Shown: in pieces, positions 57,947 to 64,000 of the stretch
How the letters are laid out: each line of letters starts with the position of its first letter
How positions within the stretch are numbered: the stretch's first letter is position 1
Assembly: GCF_013141715.1 (NCBI RefSeq)
Contig: NZ_WHOA01000148.1
Location: forward strand, 1-64,000
Source of the DNA: Paenibacillus phytorum
Lineage (GTDB): Bacteria > Bacillota > Bacilli > Paenibacillales > NBRC-103111
Reading direction: 5' to 3'
DNA length: 64,000 nucleotides
The notes under the pieces: model-generated
Seen by the model: the letters and a program-made list of their open reading frames with translations, nothing else
Told to the model about the DNA's origin: nothing
The model's database searches: none
Position numbers and translations under genes: made by a program

Positions 57947-58124
57947 TTTTAAATGTCCCCTTTTCCTTTAAACCGTTTATTTTCTTGTGGGTAAAAACAT
58001 GCTGACCGTCTGGTTCTTCCTCATTGAAAAGGATCCAATCCCTTGTTGGCATCGTTGGCTTTACATCGATCAAATAATGCTTCTCTTCTATTTTACTTGT
58101 TTTTATGGGTATGAAGCAATACAA
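57900..58124 (-). CDS. Possible small protein or 3' gene fragment
   Basis: 74 codons reading YLIDVKPTMPTRDWILFNEE and VFTHKKINGLKEKG, which look protein-like, but the start would be a TTG without SD and a terminator-like hairpin stands just upstream. It overlaps the next gene by 47 bases. It could be a truncated gene. Confidence 0.35.
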   Translation of the reverse strand: MYCFIPIKTSKIEEKHYLIDVKPTMPTRDWILFNEEEPDGQHVFTHKKINGLKEKGTFKSERSFKFYEQGKTGY

Positions 58125-58141
58125 AAGCCAAATTCATTTTT

Positions 58142-58174
58142 AAAAATAAAAAGAAGCAGGTCATTCCCTGCCTC
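58142..58174 (-). terminator. Hairpin upstream of the small-ORF operon
   Basis: GAGGCAGG, loop GAATGA, CCTGCTTC followed by five T on the minus strand. It sits between a possible promoter (TTGCTT, 18 bases, TATAAT, near 58187-58216) and the genes at 57149-58124, so it could be an attenuator. Confidence 0.45.
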
Positions 58175-58241
58175 ATCTTGTCTTATATTGTATAATTATA
58201 ACACACTTTTATGAATTCTAAGCAAAAAGGATGGAATCCCA

Positions 58242-58541
58242 ATGGCCTTTGGCATAAAAAGAGAAGAACTTCAACAATGGAAGGCTGCCGTTAGCCGCGG
58301 CGAGATTGCCTTTTTGACTCATTACTGGCTGGATAAACGCTTTGTTGGTATTCGAACCGTCACGAAGGTGGGCTGTTCAGATTTGGATCGGTTATCCAAA
58401 TGGTGTGTATCACATGGACTGAACCCGCAATATATTCACTATAGTCCTTCCTATCCGCACTTCGACCTCTTCGGCCCCATGCAAAAGCGAATATTAGAAC
58501 TCGAGAATAAATGGGAGCAGATCGAGAGATTCAAACTCTAA
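58242..58541 (+). CDS. YneQ-like conserved hypothetical protein
   Basis: 99 residues starting MAFGIKREELQQWKAAVSRG and containing FLTHYWLDKRFVGIRTVTKVGCSDL. From memory it resembles YneQ of Bacillus, a conserved small protein of unknown function. SD AAAAAGGATGG. No membrane segment. Single gene between minus-strand neighbours. Confidence 0.65.
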   Translation: MAFGIKREELQQWKAAVSRGEIAFLTHYWLDKRFVGIRTVTKVGCSDLDRLSKWCVSHGLNPQYIHYSPSYPHFDLFGPMQKRILELENKWEQIERFKL

Positions 58542-58559
58542 AAAATGTAAAACTACTTA

Positions 58560-59072
58560 TTACCGCTTCGCATGTTCAAATCGATGAATGCCAAAATCAG
58601 TGAGCGTTGAAGCAAGAATGGCTTCTCGGAGTTTAGTTAATCTCGGTGTAAATCTTACTTCAATATTTAATGCCATTAATTGATCTAATAAATGACTAAT
58701 GGGCTGCATGTCCAAAGGTCTGACCGTTTGCTGAGAAATGAAATAACCTGCGGTTTCGTCAAACCGTTCAAAGCCTTCCCTTGCAAATGTATACCGATAC
58801 ATGGTTGTCTGACTGATCTGTGAATACCAATCGTTCTCCATCACCATGACCGTGTCTGAGGAACTTACTCCAAAAAATGTTCGCTCATCCTCTTCACTCA
58901 TCATTACTGACCTCTTGTATACAATGCGCGGACAATTCCGTGGAACGTAAAAAGTAAAGGCATGCTCAGGGTCAATTGCCCATACAACCGGAGGCATATC
59001 AGTACGATTTGCCTTTACTCTTGGTATGAATACCTCAATATCGGGCTCATGGCTAAAATGATATAATTCCAT
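58560..59072 (-). CDS. DUF6886-like hypothetical protein
   Basis: 170 residues beginning MELYHFSHEPDIEVFIPRV with VVWAIDPEHAFTFYVPRNCPR, the pattern I associate tentatively with DUF6886. The fold recalls ADP-ribosyltransferase-like or RES-type proteins (HFSHEP, WAID), but that is speculative. Function unknown. ATG with GAGGTGATC upstream. Confidence 0.6.
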   Translation of the reverse strand: MELYHFSHEPDIEVFIPRVKANRTDMPPVVWAIDPEHAFTFYVPRNCPRIVYKRSVMMSEEDERTFFGVSSSDTVMVMENDWYSQISQTTMYRYTFAREGFERFDETAGYFISQQTVRPLDMQPISHLLDQLMALNIEVRFTPRLTKLREAILASTLTDFGIHRFEHAKR

Positions 59073-59211
59073 CGGATCACCTCTTCATGATCCATAATTC
59101 TAGAAGCATGTTGAAATACCTTTATCTAACATTAAGTCTCGTATACATAAATAAACCTTATGCTATACTAAATATTTGTAAACACTAAATTGTAAATTTG
59201 GAGAACCTGCC

Positions 59212-59880
59212 ATGATCCCAAAACTTAAGATTACGTTTGTCCTCATTCTTTGTGTCCTTTCATTTGTATGCTTCTCTCTAGTTGCTTCCCTCATTCAGGG
59301 CCAATGGATCGCGCAATTCGATCACAAAGTAATTAGTCTCATTCAAGGAATGGAATCGCCTGGACTCACCCTACTCATGAAAGTATTCACTTTCATTGGT
59401 TCAACCCCAATAGTAGTCGTCATTGCCCTTTCTGCCATACTTTTTCTTTATTTCGTTCTACATCATCGTTTTGAGCTCATTTTCTTTATTTCCATAGTTG
59501 CAGGTACTGGCATTATTAATCTGCTCCTTAAATTGTATTTTGCTCGTCAAAGACCCGACTTGCATAGACTTATACAAGAAACTGGGTATAGCTTTCCAAG
59601 TGGACACTCCATGGAAGCCTTCGCGCTTTACGCGTCTCTTGCCTTTCTACTTTGGCGGCATCTCTCTACGAGAATCGGGAGAAGTATTATCATCATACTC
59701 TGTGTCCTTATGATCATCCTAATCGGTATGAGTCGGATTTATCTTGGGGTTCATTACCCTAGTGATGTCATTGGCGGATACTTGGCAAGCGGGGTCTATT
59801 TCACATTAGGAGTATGGCTCTTTCAATGGTATAAAGAGTATCGAGCTTACAATAAGAAAGTAAAGCAATTAAGCTCCTAA
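59212..59880 (+). CDS. PAP2-family membrane phosphatase
   Basis: 222 residues with six hydrophobic segments and the three catalytic motifs of type-2 phosphatidic acid phosphatases: KLYFARQRPDL, YSFPSGHSMEA and SRIYLGVHYPSDV. It should act on lipid phosphates such as phosphatidylglycerol phosphate or undecaprenyl pyrophosphate at the outer face of the membrane. ATG with GGAGAA upstream. Single gene. Confidence 0.9.
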   Translation: MIPKLKITFVLILCVLSFVCFSLVASLIQGQWIAQFDHKVISLIQGMESPGLTLLMKVFTFIGSTPIVVVIALSAILFLYFVLHHRFELIFFISIVAGTGIINLLLKLYFARQRPDLHRLIQETGYSFPSGHSMEAFALYASLAFLLWRHLSTRIGRSIIIILCVLMIILIGMSRIYLGVHYPSDVIGGYLASGVYFTLGVWLFQWYKEYRAYNKKVKQLSS

Positions 59881-59911
59881 CCGAACAATATCAGCTGCGG
59901 AGGTAAATGGG

Positions 59912-60103
59912 CTAAGTATCCTTGATAATTTGCCTCAATCTCGTTTCAAATCGACTTATGAAGTCTATCGAATACTCGCCTATTGCTGCTATTTGATCAC
60001 GGACAAGCCCTGGAAAGTCGGAATGATGGATATCTAGATCATCATCAAGTTCATTATACCAGGGCAATAAATTCATTTTGATTACTAATACACGTCTTTT
60101 CAC
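59912..60103 (-). CDS. Possible small protein
   Basis: 63 codons starting GTG (MKRRVLVIKMNLLPWYNELD). Coding-like but with no homology I recognise and an SD (GAAGG) that abuts the start codon. It may be a fragment. The rest of the gap 60104-60262 shows nothing. Confidence 0.35.
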   Translation of the reverse strand: MKRRVLVIKMNLLPWYNELDDDLDIHHSDFPGLVRDQIAAIGEYSIDFISRFETRLRQIIKDT

Positions 60104-60262
60104 CTTCGGATTCCACCTTTACAACGCCATATTAAAGTTTATTCGCATCTCGCTGTTTGTGTCCTAGTTGAATAAGCCAATTATAGTAGTGTTAATCCCC
60201 ATTTCTTCTATTTCCTATGTATTAGCCCCACTGAAGATAGGGCTAGATTCATTGAATAAACT

Positions 60263-61339
60263 TCATCGGTTTAATAGAAACTTAGCATATCGTAACGGTG
60301 TCTCATACGTATTTTTAAAAGTCTGATGCATTTTCAATTGCTTGAATTCATACCTCTGATCTCTTCCATTCACTTCAATAAGCTTAATTCCCCCATCATC
60401 GTCAACGCCAACATCCAATCCGACATCTGCTATGGTTGGAATTCGCTCACTTAGATTTTCAACTATCATCAAAGAAACTTGCTCAACAGCAGCCTTCATT
60501 CGGTAAGGATCAAAGCCGCTAGCCCGAAACAACTCTTCACAACGTCTAGCTTCTCCGCCTTTAGCCAGATTCGTAACATGTCTACCTGATGCAGCAACTT
60601 TGCCTGCAATTCCTGTTATCTGCCACTTCCCTTTATCTCCGCGCTGGGCAGAAATCCTTAGATCATACGGTCGACCATGATACGTTGCCAAAGATATCGC
60701 TTGTTGGATGAGATAGCTTTGTGTTCCAACCTTTTCATGGATAAAAGCTTGTGCTTTCTTTACACTTAGCATTTTCGGTTCGTTATTACTCCAACAAAGC
60801 TGCCAATCCTCGTCTCCCTTCTGAGTGATTTTAATCACTCCTTTACCAATACTGCTATTCGTTGGTTTAATGTAAAGTGACGAAAATCTTTCCATAGCGT
60901 CTACCAATTGTTCTCGTGAGTAGGCCATAGATTCAGGAAGATACTCTCGAATTGATTTGTTTGTCGTTAATAATTTGTGAATTCGAAGTTTATCATGGCG
61001 ATTTTGCCCATTGAATACAATACTTGAATTGGAAAGAAGCGCTAATTGCTTTTGTAAATACGGTGTTAGCGTCATTGCACGGTTATGAGTGACTTTAGGA
61101 ATAGGCAGCCTAATAAGTCGATACTTTTTATTTTCATAGCATAAACCTAGAGCTGACTTCTCACTAATATGCTGGAGGCACATGTAGAAAGGTGTCATTC
61201 CGAGATTTTCAGCGGCTTTATTGTAAAGATCGATTCGCTCATATCCAGTCTGCTTCCTGTGAATGCCTAAATAAGTTCTTCGGTCTAGAAGAATTCCAAC
61301 CACACTGCGCACGTCATCACCTTCGTCTAATAGGATCAT
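60263..61339 (-). CDS. YheC/YheD-family ATP-grasp spore protein
   Basis: 358 residues. The ATP-grasp-like core shows YIKPTNSSIGKGVIKIT (P-loop-like Gly-rich), YLIQQAISLATYHGRPYDLRI and DVGLDVGVDDDGGIKLIEVNGRD, hallmarks of YheC/YheD endospore-coat-associated proteins. Such proteins may ligate amino acids or peptides to coat components. The start is uncertain: ATG 61339 has a weak SD, whereas the GTG at 61312 follows GAAGGTGAT. Confidence 0.85.
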   Translation of the reverse strand: MILLDEGDDVRSVVGILLDRRTYLGIHRKQTGYERIDLYNKAAENLGMTPFYMCLQHISEKSALGLCYENKKYRLIRLPIPKVTHNRAMTLTPYLQKQLALLSNSSIVFNGQNRHDKLRIHKLLTTNKSIREYLPESMAYSREQLVDAMERFSSLYIKPTNSSIGKGVIKITQKGDEDWQLCWSNNEPKMLSVKKAQAFIHEKVGTQSYLIQQAISLATYHGRPYDLRISAQRGDKGKWQITGIAGKVAASGRHVTNLAKGGEARRCEELFRASGFDPYRMKAAVEQVSLMIVENLSERIPTIADVGLDVGVDDDGGIKLIEVNGRDQRYEFKQLKMHQTFKNTYETPLRYAKFLLNR

Positions 61340-61384
61340 CTTTTACACTGTATGCAGTCAGAGTTCACCTGGTCCAAATAGCTG

Positions 61385-61412
61385 TAAAAAAGAGCCGCAC
61401 ATGGCAGCTCTC
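61385..61412 (-). terminator. Terminator of the GNAT gene
   Basis: AGAGCTGC and GCGGCTCT stem with six T on the minus strand, 20-40 bases after the GNAT stop. Confidence 0.8.
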
Positions 61413-61430
61413 CGTTTTAAACTATTGCTC

Positions 61431-61949
61431 CTAATACATGTAAACCATCATTTCCTCATCATAACCCTGACCCTCATATTCCAAAGCATTACGTTCAACC
61501 CCATACGACTCAAAGCCTAATTTGCGGTAGAGGGCAAGAGCTGCTCCGTTCGTGGTTACCACACAAAGGGTCACTTGCTTCAAACCTTCAAGTTGCTTGC
61601 CTCTAAGAATCACTTCTACCATTAGCTGTTTCGCAATCCCTTGCCCGCGGTAGTTCTCCGATACGTATACACCCCAAATAAAGGCTTTATGCTTCAGTTT
61701 TAGACTTTGTTCTCGTTTAAATCCTACTGTCCCGATAAGCTGACCTTCTGTTGTAAAAGCACCCAATATATAATTGCCGCTGTCTTGACCAATTCGTTTA
61801 TCCACTTCTTCCATTGGCAGTAAGACCGATTCTTCATAAGCAGCACCGAATGCAGCAGGGTGTTTTTGCAGTGCCTCAAGCCGCAGCGCCCAATAGCCCT
61901 TGGCTTCTTCTACTCGGATATTTCTGATGTCGATTTTATCACTACTCAT
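61431..61949 (-). CDS. GNAT family N-acetyltransferase
   Basis: 172 residues. RGQGIAKQLMVEVILRGKQLEG (about 103-124) is the acetyl-CoA loop and ALALYRKLGFESYG motif B. It resembles RimI/YjcK-like enzymes but the substrate is unknown. It lies 4 bases after the Nudix gene stop and is probably co-transcribed with it. Confidence 0.87.
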   Translation of the reverse strand: MSSDKIDIRNIRVEEAKGYWALRLEALQKHPAAFGAAYEESVLLPMEEVDKRIGQDSGNYILGAFTTEGQLIGTVGFKREQSLKLKHKAFIWGVYVSENYRGQGIAKQLMVEVILRGKQLEGLKQVTLCVVTTNGAALALYRKLGFESYGVERNALEYEGQGYDEEMMVYMY

Positions 61950-61953
61950 ATAT

Positions 61954-62385
61954 TCACCATCCTATACTTTCAAACCAGAGACCCTGTTGTTTCTTCTCTA
62001 AAGCAAGCCGTATATAGTTAACCATATTGTCTGGAAGCTCCTTCAAATGGAACCACTTCAATTGCTCGCACTTCTCTGGCTCTTTATTCGTAATCTCACC
62101 CTGCCAGCTATGTACGTTTAGAAAGAAGTCCACCCATTCCGACGTCGTATTCTTGCGATGCATAACACCGATGATTTCAATATCTGTAGGCTTGATGACA
62201 ACCCCAGCTTCTTCTTCCGCTTCTCTTATTGCAGCTGCGATAACCTCTTCACCGCCATCCATCCTGCCTGCAACAACGCTCCAATTGCCGTCTTGAAACC
62301 CGGTATTTTGTCTCTTCAATAATAAAACTTCTTCGTTTCTATAAAACAATACGTGCACGGAGCCATATAAAATAGGTGTTCTCAA
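61954..62385 (-). CDS. Nudix hydrolase
   Basis: 143 residues. The Nudix box G-x5-E-x7-REUxEExGU appears as GRMDGGEEVIAAAIREAEEE AG, binding Mg2+ for hydrolysis of nucleoside diphosphate derivatives. The TTG at 62385 (MRTPILYGSVHVLFYR) is chosen because AAGGAGG lies 5-6 bases upstream; the frame is open to 62505 but the extra 40 residues lack an SD. Substrate unknown. Confidence 0.85.
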   Translation of the reverse strand: MRTPILYGSVHVLFYRNEEVLLLKRQNTGFQDGNWSVVAGRMDGGEEVIAAAIREAEEEAGVVIKPTDIEIIGVMHRKNTTSEWVDFFLNVHSWQGEITNKEPEKCEQLKWFHLKELPDNMVNYIRLALEKKQQGLWFESIGW

Positions 62386-62488
62386 AATGATCCTCCTTGA
62401 TTCGCATATCCTTATCATGTTTCCTTTAAATCCCACTAACGAATAACTAATTTTAACAAATTGCACTTTGTATTGTAAATTGTTAAGC

Positions 62489-62515
62489 AAAAAAAAGGGA
62501 GCCAAATAGCCCCCT
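62489..62515 (-). terminator. Terminator of the VCBS-like gene
   Basis: GGGGGC-TATTT-GGCTCCC stem followed by eight T on the minus strand, just after the stop at 62526. Confidence 0.85.
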
Positions 62516-62525
62516 CAAATGTTTC

Positions 62526-64000
62526 TTATTCATTAACATTCAGACTCTGATAGGACAAAGCAACATCCAATTGGCCATCATCGTTTGGTAACATCGCGAT
62601 ATCAACTTTCCCGTTTCCATCGAAATCAGCAACTGTTAAACGTCCATTCACTCGGCCCCATGGTCCAAAAACTGAGAGCAGCTTATATTCATTCTCCGTT
62701 GTTTGTAGATACACACGGTTCGTTAAATTTTTGGTGTCGGTGCGTAAAATATCTTCCTTGCCATCTCCGTTAAAATCACCGAACTGGACGCCGCCAAGCT
62801 CATCAGGAATGTTCAGTGAAACCTTATTCAGCTTCCATTGCATGTTCGCTGTATCCAATTCAAATTCCACACCTTGGGAGGTATTCTCTTTAAACAAAAA
62901 CAAGCGTTGACTGTCTTCATTTCGCAAATTCCTCACAATTAAATCCCTTGAAGAATTGGACCTGAACGTGTATGGCTTAATTTCTTTAACCTTCCCACCA
63001 TGCATATAAACACCTAGAAGTTGACTTCGATCTTTCGATTGACCGGCAAGGATACAGTCCCCATTAGGCTGACGCAATTCATACAAATCGTACCAACGTT
63101 TAGCCGGGATCGTCCAACTTTGTTGTCGCGTGAATGTAGTTCCATTTGAAGAGTAACTCTCGAGCTTGCCGGAAGGTTGAACAACCCAAAGCCCTTTTTT
63201 ATTCCGATCATTCATCCCATTAAGTGTAAATGATGAGCCATCTGCATACGGCAAGGACATCCAAACCTGTGGTACAGGTTGGTTTTCATTGCGTAATCCT
63301 GTGTACTGAGCTTGAATGACCGACAGATTAGAGGTCTTTTTATCCCATGTCACAATATCATCTTGATTCCTGCCTGTTACGTTGCCAATTTGTACGAGCG
63401 TAGATTTCGCGCTGCCAACCTTCAGACTCACAGATGGTGCAAAGGGGACGTAATCATGAATGGAATAGAACGGATAACCCTTCATATGAATTTGTGTGAT
63501 TAGCCTTTGTAACACACTTTTATTCTCACCAGCGTATTGATATTGCGGTATACCGTCCTTCCATATCTGTTCACCCCAATCATCCACAACCGGCACGAGA
63601 TGACTGAACTCCAAAAAAGGATGATAGAAAAAGGAGTTAATTCGCTCTGTTTTCCCCATTTGATTAAGAATAAACTTCTCATCTTTGCCACTTGGTATAT
63701 ACGAAAGAGTTGTCGGTACGAATACATTGCCAAACGACGTATTTCCAAAGCCCTTATTTTGAGCATTCTTGTATTGAGCTGCAGGCGGGTTGGAATCGAT
63801 CGTAACATCTGGTTGATAAAAGAGGCCAAAATAGGAACGAAACACCTTATCCTGTTCTGGCGTTGTATGATAATGCGGCGCTTCCCAGAAATGAGGCGAT
63901 AAATTCGCAAGGCGAAAACGCCGATAACCTTCCTTCACACGCTGTTCCGCAAAAGCAGTAGTCGCTGTTTCAGGCATATCAATCACATTAAATTCGTTGC
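62526..64000 (-). CDS. DUF2334/VCBS-repeat secreted protein, 5' end outside window
   Basis: The frame stays open to the right edge, so only the last about 490 residues are seen. The start of the visible part (VIDMPETATTAFAEQRVKEG, HFWEAPHYHTTPEQ, the H/H pairs) resembles DUF2334 polysaccharide-deacetylase-like domains. The C-terminal 270 residues hold FG-GAP/VCBS-like repeats (LVQIGNVTGRNQDDIVTWD, VQFGDFNGDGKEDILRTD, VADFDGNGKVDIAMLP), calcium-binding blades of a propeller. Probably an extracellular carbohydrate-active enzyme. Confidence 0.75.
   Translation of the reverse strand, partial: NEFNVIDMPETATTAFAEQRVKEGYRRFRLANLSPHFWEAPHYHTTPEQDKVFRSYFGLFYQPDVTIDSNPPAAQYKNAQNKGFGNTSFGNVFVPTTLSYIPSGKDEKFILNQMGKTERINSFFYHPFLEFSHLVPVVDDWGEQIWKDGIPQYQYAGENKSVLQRLITQIHMKGYPFYSIHDYVPFAPSVSLKVGSAKSTLVQIGNVTGRNQDDIVTWDKKTSNLSVIQAQYTGLRNENQPVPQVWMSLPYADGSSFTLNGMNDRNKKGLWVVQPSGKLESYSSNGTTFTRQQSWTIPAKRWYDLYELRQPNGDCILAGQSKDRSQLLGVYMHGGKVKEIKPYTFRSNSSRDLIVRNLRNEDSQRLFLFKENTSQGVEFELDTANMQWKLNKVSLNIPDELGGVQFGDFNGDGKEDILRTDTKNLTNRVYLQTTENEYKLLSVFGPWGRVNGRLTVADFDGNGKVDIAMLPNDDGQLDVALSYQSLNVNE

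Noticed and set aside
1..64000. CRISPR arrays, tRNA or rRNA genes
   Set aside because: No regularly spaced direct repeats of CRISPR type, and no tRNA or rRNA signature was seen anywhere in the window.

Overview
The window looks like the chromosome of a spore-forming member of the Bacillota, most like Paenibacillus. The signs are strong AGGAGG-type ribosome binding sites with many GTG and TTG starts, spore-coat and sporulation genes (a CotB/CotG/CotH-type locus, a YheC/YheD ATP-grasp protein, a Spo0E-like phosphatase), an S-layer (SLH) protein, several ABC sugar importers, and many GNAT enzymes. Genus-level placement is inference from gene content. Most genes lie on the minus strand.

Layout. 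1-6.3 kb: a CPA1 Na+/H+ antiporter, two GNAT enzymes, a HIT protein, a pirin-like gene broken by an in-frame TGA, and a RibD-C/DHFR-like reductase. 6.3-9.3 kb: a secreted 999-residue CBM-like plus propeller-like protein. 9.7-21.6 kb: one tightly packed nine-gene minus-strand operon: ROK regulator, AfuA/FbpA-type binding protein, ATPase, fused permease, secreted PIG-L/NEW3 deacetylase, creatininase-family amidohydrolase, argininosuccinate-lyase-like enzyme, BadF/NAGK-type sugar kinase and a second, cytosolic PIG-L enzyme. This is the best candidate for an undescribed pathway: uptake and stepwise breakdown of an N-acylated amino-sugar conjugate. 21.7-22.3 kb holds noncoding repeat elements.

22.3-32.3 kb: a double-GNAT protein, an M29 aminopeptidase with a co-transcribed TetR repressor, a decayed IS91-like transposase, a class-C beta-lactamase-fold hydrolase, a beta-helix gene fragment, DUF2892, a Crp/Fnr regulator split by a -1 frame change, DoxX, a CapA lipoprotein and a holin-like peptide. 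32.3-35.3 kb: the threonine-to-glycine pair tdh-kbl, divergent from an XRE-cupin regulator, with 42-bp tandem repeats between the two enzymes. 35.4-41.0 kb: a CUT1-type sugar ABC operon with a Gfo/Idh/MocA dehydrogenase under a LacI repressor.

41.2-47.1 kb: an SLH/PrcB-like protein, a nucleotidyltransferase-fold protein, an NlpC/P60 cell-wall hydrolase, a TerC-like membrane protein and a MidA-like methyltransferase with a repeat tail. 47.2-53.9 kb: a spore-coat locus (two CotB-like paralogues, a duplicated-domain CotB with a Ser/Lys-rich linker, a repetitive CotG-like protein and the CotH kinase) interleaved with an ArsB/NhaD-type permease, followed by an alpha/beta hydrolase and a Spo0E-like peptide that overlap tail to tail. 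54.2-64 kb: a PDZ-Lon-type membrane protease, a solitary eukaryote-type HisA, small unknowns, a PAP2 phosphatase, YheC/YheD, GNAT, Nudix, and a DUF2334/VCBS-like protein that runs off the right edge.

The tracked reading frames were checked against ribosome binding sites, and several starts were moved inward. Small genes that are easily missed were added at 30420-30530 and 53908-54066. All family calls are from reading motifs; no database search was run.
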